Source: Rubrivivax sp. (lineage in GTDB: Bacteria > Pseudomonadota > Gammaproteobacteria > Burkholderiales > Burkholderiaceae_C). From it: 61,033 bases of DNA. Below the pieces are notes generated by a model. That model had not been told where the DNA came from. It did no database searches and saw only the letters and a list, made by a program, of their open reading frames with translations. A program made the translations under genes and the position numbers. The stretch spans positions 1 through 61,033 of the forward strand of contig JAHBZS010000027.1 in NCBI GenBank assembly GCA_019635285.1, given 5' to 3'. Positions 9,356-17,145 of the stretch are shown here, one piece after another; positions within the stretch are counted from its first letter, which is position 1; each line of letters starts with the position of its first letter.

Positions 9356-9636
9356 AGTGGCACGGCGCTCGCCACCACCTGCTCGCGCAGTGCGGGATGC
9401 AAGCTCGCTTCGGTAACGATATCGACGCGCCGGCCCAGCAATTCCTGTGCATCCAACAACAGGCCGCCCAAGGCAAGCGCGCTGGTCCCCGGGGCCAGTG
9501 TCACCAGCAAGTCGACGTCACTGTGATCACCACCGTCGCCACGGCTCATCGAGCCAAAGACGCGAACATCCACGACGCCGCGCCTGCGAGCCAAGTCCAG
9601 CAACTCAGCGCGATGGGTCTCGATCAGCGCATGCAT
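9352..9636 (-). CDS. MNT-type nucleotidyltransferase antitoxin
   Basis: 94 aa minimal nucleotidyltransferase. It shows GSX10DXD exactly: G28-S29, then D40-V-D42. This is the adenylyl-transfer site that in MNT antitoxins modifies and silences HepT. The start at 9636 (MHALIETHR) matches the family's usual N-terminus. An alternative ATG at 9654 would add six residues; neither has a clear ribosome site. It is the upstream gene of a two-gene operon with HepT. Confidence 0.88.
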   Translation of the reverse strand: MHALIETHRAELLDLARRRGVVDVRVFGSMSRGDGGDHSDVDLLVTLAPGTSALALGGLLLDAQELLGRRVDIVTEASLHPALREQVVASAVPL

Positions 9637-9724
9637 GGGTGGCAGTGTAGCCATCCTGTGAGGACGCGGAACGAGGGGCCGCAGCGTGTCACTTCCCGAG
9701 TCTGCCCTCAGGGTCAATCAAGGC

Positions 9725-10387
9725 TCATGCGGAGTGCCCGTAGGCAAAGTCGATGCAGAAGAACTGCAGCGGCTGCAGCCCCTGCAGCGGCAGCGTCGCG
9801 GCCCAGGCCTGAAGCGCCTGGCGGCGCGCCGGCTCGCGCAGCAACTGCACATCGCCACATTCCAGCCACAGCAGCCCGCCGTCCATCGCGTTACGCGCGC
9901 CGTGGATGCCAGCCTCTTGCGTGCGCACCGACGAACCCGCGCTGTCCAGGCCGTACAGCGCCACGCGCGACACGCCGTCGGGCACGCCGGCCTGCGGCAG
10001 CGCGCCGGCGTCGAAGCGCGCCGCCGCCAGCACCGGCGCCGCGCTGGGTGCCACCGCGCCTGCGCTGGCGCGCAGCGTGTAGACGTTGCGGTCCGGGTTG
10101 CGGAACCAGGTCAGCGCCTGCCGCGTCCACGGCGTGGGGTTGTTCAGTGCATGCAGGTAGGCGTCGCTGACCAGCACCTGCTCGCCCAGCGTGTCGTAGC
10201 ACATCAAGAAGCGCGTGGCGTCGTCCACCTGCAGGTAGCGGCGGCCGAGCAGGAAGCCGGGAATGCCGACCCGCTCAGGAATGTGCTCGGCGTTGTGCCA
10301 CTGGCGGTAGGCCTGCTGGTGCTGGGGCTCGAAGTTGGCCAGGAACACCATCAGCCCTTTGGCCTGGGACAGGTCGGCGGTCGTCAT
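9725..10387 (-). CDS. conserved hypothetical protein, EthD-like dimeric alpha/beta barrel
   Basis: 220 aa, no signal peptide. The N-terminus (VFLANFEPQHQQAYRQWHNA, then EHIPERVGIPGF) resembles the EthD/dimeric alpha-beta barrel superfamily. A second similar half near the C-terminus (LWLECGDVQLL, FCIDFAYG) suggests a duplicated barrel. No catalytic residues can be assigned. It lies 13 bp downstream of epimerase-like gene 1 and shares its TetR-2-type promoter, so it probably acts in the same pathway. EthD-like proteins include ring-cleavage and accessory proteins, but no function is claimed. Confidence 0.7.
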   Translation of the reverse strand: MTTADLSQAKGLMVFLANFEPQHQQAYRQWHNAEHIPERVGIPGFLLGRRYLQVDDATRFLMCYDTLGEQVLVSDAYLHALNNPTPWTRQALTWFRNPDRNVYTLRASAGAVAPSAAPVLAAARFDAGALPQAGVPDGVSRVALYGLDSAGSSVRTQEAGIHGARNAMDGGLLWLECGDVQLLREPARRQALQAWAATLPLQGLQPLQFFCIDFAYGHSA

Positions 10388-10400
10388 GGCGGCCTCAGCG

Positions 10401-11435
10401 TCAGAAGCGGCCGGCGCGCACTTCGTAGCGGGTGGGCTTGCCGATCTGCGGCATGCCGCGCTGCACCCAGTCGGCCACCCAGTCGATCAGCCGGCCCAGC
10501 GGCACGCGCGGGTAGCCAAACAGCCGCTGCGACTGCAGCGTGTTGTTCACCCAGGCGTCGGGCTGCTCCACGCCGTCGAAGCGCGGCGTCTTGCCGAAGT
10601 ACTTGCCGAACTCATGCGCCAGCAGGCGCACGCTGGCCAGTTCCGGCCCGCCGATGTTGAGCGGCGAGGTCGGCGTGCTGCAGTGCCTGAAGGTGCGCAG
10701 CATCTGCGCATTGCAGTCGCCCTGCCAGATGACGCTGGCATGTCCGGTGGCGATGGGAATGGGCTGCTCCTGCATCACCCAGTTGGCGATGTCGATGAGC
10801 ACGCCGTAACGCATGTCGATGGCATAGTTGAGCCGCATCAGCCGGCCCGGCGTGCCCCACTGGCGCGAGCCGTAGGCAAAGGCGCGCTCGCGGCCGACGC
10901 AGGAATTGGCATAGTCGCCCAGCGGGCCAGGCTCGACGCTTTCGTCCCAGCCGTGCTGCACCACCGGCGCAAACGGGTAGACGCACAGCGTGGAAAACAC
11001 CACCAGCCGCGACTCGCGAAATTCGCGCGCCACCAGCGCCGGCACATAGGTGTTCATCGCCCAGGCGAAGGACGGATCGTCGTTGGTGCCGAACTTCTTG
11101 CCGGCCATGTAGACGATGTTGCGCACCTTGGGCAACTTGGCCACGGCCACGGGGTCCAGCAGGTCGCAGCGAATGACCTCGATGCCCCAGGACTCCAACT
11201 GCTCGGCCAGCCCGGGCTCGGAGAAGCGCGCCACGCCGATGACGCGCTTGCCCGGCGCCGCGCGCTTGGCCATGCGCGCCAGCGTCGGCCCCACCTTGCC
11301 GCCCACGCCCAGCACCATGATGTCGCCGTCGACCTGCTTCAGGTCCTCCACCAGCTCAACGGTGGGCTCGGACATCAGGTCTTCGAGGTGCTCTTCGTTC
11401 TCGATGCGGTCGGGCAATGTGGCGGGGGTGCTCAT
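10401..11435 (-). CDS. NAD-dependent epimerase/dehydratase-like extended SDR, paralogue 1
   Basis: 344 aa Rossmann-fold protein with the nucleotide-binding glycine motif GVGGKVG (43-49) and the SDR core STLCVYPF. The SDR active-site segment reads Y175-ANS-C179, so the Lys of YxxxK is replaced by Cys. The paralogue at 20640-21680 has the same change. The start at 11435 (MSTPATL) is preferred to an ATG at 11450 that would abut the operator. The promoter carries the perfect CTAAGT-N4-ACTTAG repeat. It is followed by the EthD-like gene. It may bind NAD(P) without classical SDR chemistry, or use another base. The substrate is unknown. Confidence 0.85.
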   Translation of the reverse strand: MSTPATLPDRIENEEHLEDLMSEPTVELVEDLKQVDGDIMVLGVGGKVGPTLARMAKRAAPGKRVIGVARFSEPGLAEQLESWGIEVIRCDLLDPVAVAKLPKVRNIVYMAGKKFGTNDDPSFAWAMNTYVPALVAREFRESRLVVFSTLCVYPFAPVVQHGWDESVEPGPLGDYANSCVGRERAFAYGSRQWGTPGRLMRLNYAIDMRYGVLIDIANWVMQEQPIPIATGHASVIWQGDCNAQMLRTFRHCSTPTSPLNIGGPELASVRLLAHEFGKYFGKTPRFDGVEQPDAWVNNTLQSQRLFGYPRVPLGRLIDWVADWVQRGMPQIGKPTRYEVRAGRF

Positions 11436-11450
11436 CGGCTCGTCTCTCAT

Positions 11451-11466
11451 CTAAGTAATAACTTAG
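11451..11466. promoter_or_regulatory. TetR-2-type operator, copy 1
   Basis: CTAAGT-AATA-ACTTAG is a perfect 6-bp inverted repeat with a 4-bp spacer, 15 bp upstream of the epimerase-1 start. The only other copy in the window (17071-17086) differs by one spacer base, and the seven bases beyond it (TTGAATG) are also identical. On the minus strand the -10 box TAGCAT lies immediately upstream, so a bound repressor would cover the transcription start. Confidence 0.7.
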
Positions 11467-11498
11467 TTGAATGCTAGCCAGAGGCCACCGGGGACGCT

Positions 11499-11513
11499 TC
11501 TAGGGTTTTCCCA
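11499..11513 (-). promoter_or_regulatory. GGGAAAACCC upstream promoter element, copy 1
   Basis: On the minus strand TGGGAAAACCCTAGA precedes the -10 box TAGCAT by exactly 26 nt (measured from GGGAAAACCC). The same element with the same 26-nt spacing precedes the -10 box TACATT of the ABC operon at 17118-17132. No -35 box is seen in either promoter, so this is probably an activator site near -40. Confidence 0.55.
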
Positions 11514-11542
11514 GGGCTGATGGCCCGGAAGACGACCGGCCC

Positions 11543-11929
11543 CTACTCTGTCTTCGCAAACAGCCTCACGTCCGCCAAGCCCTCGAAATGCGCGTCGCAA
11601 GTCAACAAGTCCGCACCCATATGCTTCGCCGTCGCGTAAACGATGGCATCAGCGGTGGCGAGCTTATGTTGTCGATGCAGATCGGCCGCAAGCAAAGCGA
11701 TGGGGGTGTCCAATGGAACAACGACGCACTTCTGGGTGAAGGCGATGACCTGATCGGCTGCCTCCTCGTCCACCTCTCGCACCAGCCACTTCGACAGTTC
11801 GAGCTGCACGATGGTCGGCACGATGCACTGCGCCTTGTCCGGGAACTGCTTGCCCAGCTTCTGGCCCAGCGCGCTGGCGGTGAGCCATTCGATCCAGGCC
11901 GACGTATCGACCACGCGCGGCGCCGCCAT
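11543..11929 (-). CDS. PIN-domain ribonuclease toxin (VapC-like)
   Basis: 128 aa. All four acidic PIN residues are in place: D8 in VVDTSAW, E44 in QLEL, D94 in ATADAIVYA and D112 in TCDAHF. These coordinate Mg/Mn for RNA cleavage. It starts inside a TGATG overlap with the upstream AbrB-type antitoxin gene. It is the second toxin-antitoxin pair of the island; together with HepT/MNT it brackets the epimerase-1 operon. Confidence 0.93.
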   Translation of the reverse strand: MAAPRVVDTSAWIEWLTASALGQKLGKQFPDKAQCIVPTIVQLELSKWLVREVDEEAADQVIAFTQKCVVVPLDTPIALLAADLHRQHKLATADAIVYATAKHMGADLLTCDAHFEGLADVRLFAKTE

Positions 11930-12141
11930 CAGTAGCGATCTTTGCGGTCGCGATAGCCGTCCTTGCGCGCGCCCTTGGCAATGCCGGCCAGCTGCTGCAA
12001 CTCAGGCACAGGCATGACCAGCACGCCCTTGCCTTTGGGAATGAACACGAACTCCTGCCCGGCCTCCCAGCGCTGTTCCTCGCGCACGGCCTTTGGGATG
12101 GAAATCTGGAACTTGCTGGAAAGCGTGGCGGTGGCGGTCAT
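11929..12141 (-). CDS. AbrB/MazE-type (VapB-like) antitoxin
   Basis: 70 aa. The N-terminal swapped-hairpin DNA-binding motif is clear: ATLSSKFQISIPKAVRE. A short C-terminal tail (GARKDGYRDRKDRY) would bind and block the VapC toxin. Its stop overlaps the toxin start by one base (TGATG). It is probably autoregulated through its own promoter between 12142 and 12244, where I recognise no clear operator. Confidence 0.9.
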   Translation of the reverse strand: MTATATLSSKFQISIPKAVREEQRWEAGQEFVFIPKGKGVLVMPVPELQQLAGIAKGARKDGYRDRKDRY

Positions 12142-12244
12142 CGTCGTACTCTTGAGTCATCGATCTATATTTGGTAAGAATACACCGATACGCCCGCCCA
12201 AGGCGCATACCGCGCCGCGGACCAATGTCAACCGCAACTTCGCG

Positions 12245-12922
12245 TCAGCCGGCGGCCCGCCGCAAATACCCCAGCACCACCGCCACGATGTGGTCCTCGT
12301 GCCGCTTCAGCGCCTTCGGCGTCGACAGGTTGCGGCCCAGGATGACCGACAGCGTGTACTGGTTCGACAGCAGGAAGTAGCCCATGCCGTTGAGCGAGAT
12401 GAACAGGTCCTGCGCGTCGCAGTCGCTGCGGAACACGCCCTGCTCGATGCCGCTGCGCAGCACATCGGCGATGGTGTCCAGAAGCGGGTTGTACAGCTTC
12501 TGGATGTACGGCGACTTGGCGATGTGCTTGCCGCGGTGCACGTTCTCGCTGTTCAGCAGGCCGATAATGTCGGGGCGCTTGACGAAGGTGCGGAAGGTGT
12601 TGCGCACCAGGCGCTCCATCGCCGCCAGCGGGTCCAGCCCGCGCACCTCGATGTCGCCGTGGTGGGTGCGCATCACGCCGTAGATGTGCTCCATCACGGC
12701 GATGAACATCTGCTCCTTGCTGCCGAAGTACTGGTACGCCAGGCTGACGTTGACGCCGGCGGCACCCACGATGCGCTCGATGCGCGCGCCGTCGTAGCCG
12801 CGCTCGGCAAATTCGCGCACCGCGCAGTCCAGGATGGTGGCCTTGGTGGCCGCGGCATCGCGCGGGCGCGCGCTGCGCGGCTTGCCTGCCTTCGCCTCAG
12901 GCGCGGGGAGGTTCTTCTTCAA
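12245..12922 (-). CDS. TetR-family transcriptional regulator (TetR-2)
   Basis: 225 aa, paralogue of TetR-1. The helix-turn-helix is at about residues 25-70 (IERIVGAAGVNVSLAYQYFGSKE), followed by the shared LLNSENVHRGKH and DTIADVL segments. It is the last gene of the leftward operon ATPase-enolase-permease-receptor-TetR, 69 bp after the receptor gene. That operon's promoter carries CTAAGT-N4-ACTTAG and no copy lies in front of this gene itself. TetR-2 would therefore control its own level through the operon promoter. Assigning this operator to TetR-2 is an inference from position. Confidence 0.9.
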   Translation of the reverse strand: MKKNLPAPEAKAGKPRSARPRDAAATKATILDCAVREFAERGYDGARIERIVGAAGVNVSLAYQYFGSKEQMFIAVMEHIYGVMRTHHGDIEVRGLDPLAAMERLVRNTFRTFVKRPDIIGLLNSENVHRGKHIAKSPYIQKLYNPLLDTIADVLRSGIEQGVFRSDCDAQDLFISLNGMGYFLLSNQYTLSVILGRNLSTPKALKRHEDHIVAVVLGYLRRAAG

Positions 12923-12991
12923 GATGGGGCTCGACGGTCGCTGCCAAAGCGCCGCATTCTGGCAGCGTGCCGCCCCTACCCTGCGCCCCGC

Positions 12992-14005
12992 CTACGGCTT
13001 GATCTTGCTGCTGAACTGGTTGGTGAACACGTCGTTCACCGCCAGCGCCTTCTCCGGCTTGTTGTTGGCGAAGGTGATGTCCATGGTCTTCTGCATCAGC
13101 TCGGGCTCGATCCAGCCCAGGCCGTACTTGGCCGAGCGCTCGGTAACGCACAGGTCCAGGATCTGCGGCATGGTGGCCAGCAGCGTGGGGCCGTCCAGGC
13201 CCGGCACCATTTCCACCATCGCGTCGATCGACGCCTTGGGGTTGGCCTTGGCGTCGCGCCAGCCCTTGTGCGTGGCGCGCAGGAAGCGCTCGATCAGCTT
13301 CGGGTTCTTCTGGATCAGCTCGTTGTTGACGAAGTAGGTGTGGCCGTAGATGGGCAGACCGAAGTCGGCCCACAGCAGGTGGCCCACCTCGCCCTTGCCC
13401 AGCACCTTTTCCCAGATGGCATAGCTGGTGTACAGGTCGAAGGAGCCGTCGGCTTCGTTGGCGGCCACGATGGCCTGCTTGCCTTCGGGCTTGACGTTGA
13501 CCAGCGTCACCGACGCGGGGTCGATGCCGTTGATGGCGGCAAAGGCCGGCCACAGCACGCGGTGCGAATCGGCCGGCGGCACGGCGATCTTCTTGCCCAC
13601 CAGGTCCTTGGGCGTCTTGATGTTGGCGCTCTTGCGGAAGAAGACGTTGTTGCCGGCCTTGTCGTAGACCACCGCCACCATCTTCAGGTTGGCGCCCTTG
13701 CTGATGGCCGTCAGCACCGTAGGCGCATCGCTGATGCCCACGTCGGCCTGGCCCAGGTCGATCTTCTTGGCCGCATCGGCCGAGCCGCTGCCGCGCAGCA
13801 CCGTCAGGTCGATGTTCTCTTCCTTGTAGTAGCCCTTCTTCAGCGCCAGGTAGATGGGCGAATGGTCGGCCAGCTGGAACCAGTTCAGCTGCAGCTGCAT
13901 CTTGTCCTGCGCCGCGGCGGGCAGGCTCAGCGCGATGGCGAATGCGCCGGCGGCCAGCGCGCGCAGCGGCTGGCGCAGGCCGTTCATCAGGGTCAGTGGG
14001 TTCAC
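12992..14005 (-). CDS. ABC transporter periplasmic substrate-binding protein (NMT1/SsuA-like), receptor 1
   Basis: 337 aa with a signal peptide ending near SLPAAAQ. The mature start MQLQLNWFQLADHSPIYLALKKG and the family pattern of a type-2 periplasmic fold identify a nitrate/sulfonate/taurine/HMP-type receptor. It starts with GTG at 14005 after AGGAG; an ATG six codons later is possible. It lies 15 bp after permease 1 in the same operon. It is distantly related to receptor 2 at 19123. The ligand is unknown. Confidence 0.93.
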   Translation of the reverse strand: MNPLTLMNGLRQPLRALAAGAFAIALSLPAAAQDKMQLQLNWFQLADHSPIYLALKKGYYKEENIDLTVLRGSGSADAAKKIDLGQADVGISDAPTVLTAISKGANLKMVAVVYDKAGNNVFFRKSANIKTPKDLVGKKIAVPPADSHRVLWPAFAAINGIDPASVTLVNVKPEGKQAIVAANEADGSFDLYTSYAIWEKVLGKGEVGHLLWADFGLPIYGHTYFVNNELIQKNPKLIERFLRATHKGWRDAKANPKASIDAMVEMVPGLDGPTLLATMPQILDLCVTERSAKYGLGWIEPELMQKTMDITFANNKPEKALAVNDVFTNQFSSKIKP

Positions 14006-14020
14006 GCTCGTCTCCTGTGG

Positions 14021-14842
14021 TCAGTCGGTCGTGTCCTCGCGGTGCGCCCAGGGCGCCACCACCTGCTCCACGGCGACGACCACGCCGTACAGCAGCAAGC
14101 CCATCACCGAAATCAGCAGCAGCGACGCGAAGATCGGCGCCGTCTCCATGGTCACGCCGCTGGTGATGATCAGCGAGCCCAGGCCTTTTTCGGACGCCAC
14201 GAACTCGCCGACCAGCGCGCCGATGACGCTCATGGTGGCGTTGAGCTTCAGGCCGACGAAGACGTAGGGCACGGCATGCGGGAAGCGGATCTTCTTCAGC
14301 ACCTGCCAGCGGCTGGCCTTGAGCGTGCGCACCAGGTCCAGCATTTCGGGCTCGGCGCTGGCCAGGCCCACGGCGGTGTTCACCACCATCGGGAAGAACG
14401 CGATGGTCGTGCCGATGACGATGTTGGGCCAGATGCCGTAGCCCATCCAGATGACGAACAGCGGCGCCAGCGCGATCTTGGGCAAGGTGTTGAAGAGGAT
14501 CAGCACCGGCATCACGGTGCGCAGCAGCAGGTCGTTCCAGACGATGACGATGGCCAGCAGCACGCCCAGCACGGCCGACAGCAAAAACGCGCCGAGCACC
14601 GCGTACAGCGTGGCCAGCAGGTTGGCCGTCCATTGGTAGTTGGGGTTACCCAGCGCGCGCAGCGCGGCGATGGGCGACGGCAGGATGTACTCCTTGACGC
14701 CCAGCACCATCACCGCCACCTGCCACAGCACCAGCAGCGCCAGGATGACCAGCAGGCTGGGCACGTAGTAGACCAAGGCCGCGGCGGCCCGCTCGACGAC
14801 ACCGGGGCCGTCGTCTCGGGCTGCGCCGGCGGCCGGGCTCAT
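14021..14842 (-). CDS. ABC transporter permease 1 (SsuC/TauC-like)
   Basis: 273 aa with about six membrane segments. The cytoplasmic EAA loop is visible in LVRTLKASRWQVLKKIRFPHAVPYVFVGLKL, which contacts the ATPase. An N-terminal hydrophilic tail (PAAGAARDDGPG) precedes the first helix. Its ATG overlaps the stop of the enolase-family gene by 4 nt (ATGA). It would form a homodimer, or a heterodimer with permease 2 (17146-17913), because only one ATPase gene is present. Confidence 0.93.
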   Translation of the reverse strand: MSPAAGAARDDGPGVVERAAAALVYYVPSLLVILALLVLWQVAVMVLGVKEYILPSPIAALRALGNPNYQWTANLLATLYAVLGAFLLSAVLGVLLAIVIVWNDLLLRTVMPVLILFNTLPKIALAPLFVIWMGYGIWPNIVIGTTIAFFPMVVNTAVGLASAEPEMLDLVRTLKASRWQVLKKIRFPHAVPYVFVGLKLNATMSVIGALVGEFVASEKGLGSLIITSGVTMETAPIFASLLLISVMGLLLYGVVVAVEQVVAPWAHREDTTD

Positions 14843-16263
14843 GCGTCGGCGATCGGTTGCAAGGACGGCCAGTCGGGCGCCGCGCCGCTGGCAAAGCCGG
14901 CGCCGCGGTGCAGCGAGCCGATGGCCAGTTGCCCACCCCGGATGCCCAGGCGCACTGCGCCGTGGCTGCGCTCGTACAGGTCGGGGTGCGCGTCCAGAAA
15001 GGCCTGCTGCTCCCCTGCCCCCAGCGCCGCCATGCCGTTGACGTAGTGGTGGCCGTTGCGCTCGATGTGCGTGATGCCCAGCAGCGACACCAAGGCCAGG
15101 TCCTGCTGCAGCGCCAGGCCGGCCTGGATGGTCAGGTCCTCAGCGCTCATGATGTAGCGCTCGGTGCCCGCCTCGGCATTCCACTTGGCGCAGCGCGCGC
15201 GGTTCAGGATCGACTTGTACAGGCCCTTGCAGGTCTTGGACGACACGCCCAGGTAGCCGCGCGCCTTGCCCTGCACGAAGGCGTCCAGCGAATCGTCGGA
15301 CTCGTCCAGGATCACCGGCTTCTGCGACGACAGCGCGCCCACGTCCTGCGCCAGCGCGGCGGCGCGCTTGATCGGCTGCTCGATGAAGATGACGCTGTCG
15401 CACAGGCGGCGCAGGCCGGGTTCGGCGCGCATGCGCTGCCACAGTTGCAGCGCGCCGTCGATGCTGTCGTACTGCTCGTTGCCGTCAAGTGTGCTGCGGT
15501 AGCCGCCATCGATGCGGTCCAGCACGCTGGCGATGCGCAGCAGCCGCGCCACGTCGGCGTCGACGTTGCCGGCCACCTTCAGCTTGAACCAACGGTGGCC
15601 GTAGGTGGAGACCACCTCTTCCAGCGTCTCGGGCAGGCCGTCGTTTACCGCGTCGTGCGCGTCGCTGGCGGTGATCGGGTCGACCAAGCCGACGGTGTGC
15701 CGCGCGGCAATGGCCTCGGCCGGCCGCAGCCCGGCCAGGAAGGCGTCCAGGTCGAAGCCGCGCAGGTCCGGCGTCAGCGGCGTGACCTGGATGCCCGCCA
15801 GGTTGCGGCGGATCACCTCGTGGAACGGCAGCTGCAGCGCGCGGCATAGCGCGTCGAGCACGGCGCGGTCGATCAGCGCCGGGCCATAGTTGGCCACCAG
15901 GCTATTCAGACCCTGCTGCGCGGCGCGGCCGATCTGCGCCTGGTAGTGGCGCACGAAGTGGCCGAAGGCGCTGTCGATGCCGCCGTCGGTGTACAGCCCG
16001 CGGGCGATGCGCAAGGCGTTGCGCAGCTGCTCGAAGTTGTCGTCGTTGTTTAAGCCTGGGTTCTTGTCGAACCACTTCGGCGCCATCAGCTCGGCGGCCA
16101 TGCCTTGGGCCTGGCGGCCGTCGTCCAGCCGGATGCGCGCGCGCACAAAGGCCTGCGGCGCGGCGGTGAGCGTGACCACGCCGAAGCGGAAGGGCATGCG
16201 CAGCTTGACCGGGCGCTCGAAGAGTTCGACCGCTTCGACGGAGAAGGTCGGAGCACTGCTCAT
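14839..16263 (-). CDS. enolase-superfamily enzyme (mandelate racemase/muconate cycloisomerase-like), unknown substrate
   Basis: 474 aa, longer than most members (about 370-400). The superfamily residues can be placed: KLK at 227-229 (acid/base Lys), D260 and N262 in LDGNEQYD, E295 in FIEQP, D320-E321 in ILDES and K343 in SSKTCKG. The metal site and a two-lysine active site therefore look intact. Members abstract a proton alpha to a carboxylate, giving racemisation, dehydration or cycloisomerisation. It sits between the ATPase and permease 1 with 4-nt overlaps at both ends, so it is co-translated with the importer and should act on the imported acid or its first product. Confidence 0.88.
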   Translation of the reverse strand: MSSAPTFSVEAVELFERPVKLRMPFRFGVVTLTAAPQAFVRARIRLDDGRQAQGMAAELMAPKWFDKNPGLNNDDNFEQLRNALRIARGLYTDGGIDSAFGHFVRHYQAQIGRAAQQGLNSLVANYGPALIDRAVLDALCRALQLPFHEVIRRNLAGIQVTPLTPDLRGFDLDAFLAGLRPAEAIAARHTVGLVDPITASDAHDAVNDGLPETLEEVVSTYGHRWFKLKVAGNVDADVARLLRIASVLDRIDGGYRSTLDGNEQYDSIDGALQLWQRMRAEPGLRRLCDSVIFIEQPIKRAAALAQDVGALSSQKPVILDESDDSLDAFVQGKARGYLGVSSKTCKGLYKSILNRARCAKWNAEAGTERYIMSAEDLTIQAGLALQQDLALVSLLGITHIERNGHHYVNGMAALGAGEQQAFLDAHPDLYERSHGAVRLGIRGGQLAIGSLHRGAGFASGAAPDWPSLQPIADA

Positions 16264-17027
16264 TCCATGCCCAGCAGCTTGTAGATGCGCCGCGTGTAGA
16301 CGCCGAAGGTTTCGTGCGTCTTCAGGTCCAGCGTGCGCGGGTGCGGCAGCTCGATCTGGAAGTTGTCGGCCATGCGCGCCGGGCCGGCCGTCAGCACCAC
16401 CACGCGCGTGCCCAGGAACACCGCCTCGGAAATGCCGTGCGTGACGAAGATGATGGTCTTGCCCGATTCCTTCCAGATGCGCAGCAGCTCCAGGTTCATC
16501 TTCTCGCGCGTCAGCGCGTCCAGCGCGCCGAAGGGCTCGTCCATCAGCACCAGCTTAGGGTCGTGCACCAGCGAGCGGGCGATGGCCGCGCGCTGCTGCA
16601 TGCCGCCGGACAGCTCGTACGGGTATTTGTCCTCGTAGCCCTGCAGGCCGACCATGGCCATCAGGCCGCGCGCGCGCTCGCGCGCCTCGCCCATCGGCAG
16701 GCCCAGGATCTCGGCCGGCAGCAGGATGTTGTCCAGGATGCGCCGCCACTTCAGCAGCAGCGGCGCCTGGAACACCATGCCGATGTCGCGCGACGGGTCA
16801 AAGGCGTTCTGCGCCGAGCCGATGCGCACGGTGCCGCCGTCGTAGCCGTGCAGCCCGGCCAGGATCTTCAGCAGCGTGCTCTTGCCGCAGCCCGACGGGC
16901 CGACCAGCGCCACCAGCTCGCCGGGCATGACGTCGAAGCTGGCGTCGCTGATGGCCAGATGCTGCTTGCGCCCCGCCTTGTAGGTCTTGGTGACGCCGGA
17001 CAGATGGATGAAGGGTTCGACCGTCAT
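16260..17027 (-). CDS. ABC transporter ATPase (SsuB/TauB-like)
   Basis: 255 aa. Walker A GPSGCGKST (43-51), Q-loop VFQAP (about 84), signature LSGGMQQ (138-144) and Walker B LVLMDEP (158-164) are followed by a switch His in VTHGISEA. It is the only ATPase gene among the ABC components of the island and so must serve both permeases. It is the first gene of the TetR-2 operon; the operator lies 43 bp upstream of the start. No good ribosome site precedes the ATG at 17027, and an overlapping ATG a few bases upstream exists in another frame. Confidence 0.94.
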   Translation of the reverse strand: MTVEPFIHLSGVTKTYKAGRKQHLAISDASFDVMPGELVALVGPSGCGKSTLLKILAGLHGYDGGTVRIGSAQNAFDPSRDIGMVFQAPLLLKWRRILDNILLPAEILGLPMGEARERARGLMAMVGLQGYEDKYPYELSGGMQQRAAIARSLVHDPKLVLMDEPFGALDALTREKMNLELLRIWKESGKTIIFVTHGISEAVFLGTRVVVLTAGPARMADNFQIELPHPRTLDLKTHETFGVYTRRIYKLLGME

Positions 17028-17070
17028 TGCATGCGCGCTTCGTTGGAGCCCGCCGGCGCGCCCGCTTCAG

Positions 17071-17086
17071 CTAAGTAATGACTTAG
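17071..17086. promoter_or_regulatory. TetR-2-type operator, copy 2
   Basis: CTAAGT-AATG-ACTTAG is a perfect inverted repeat located just downstream of the minus-strand -10 box TACATT (17097-17092). It controls the ATPase-enolase-permease-receptor-TetR operon and therefore the regulator itself. Confidence 0.7.
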
Positions 17087-17117
17087 TTGAATGTAGGCGT
17101 GCGCCGCGGTGGGCGGT

Positions 17118-17132
17118 TCTGGGGTTTTCCCA
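17118..17132 (-). promoter_or_regulatory. GGGAAAACCC upstream promoter element, copy 2
   Basis: On the minus strand TGGGAAAACCCCAGA lies 26 nt before the -10 box TACATT. Sequence and spacing match the element in front of epimerase 1. Part of it lies within 15 bp of the end of the permease-2 gene. Confidence 0.55.
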
Positions 17133-17145
17133 TGGTGAAGGGGCC

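Noticed and set aside
11963-15046. 1027-aa plus-strand open frame
   Set aside because: It runs antisense through the antitoxin, TetR-2, receptor 1, permease 1 and enolase genes and has no recognisable domain; composition is that of a shadow frame.
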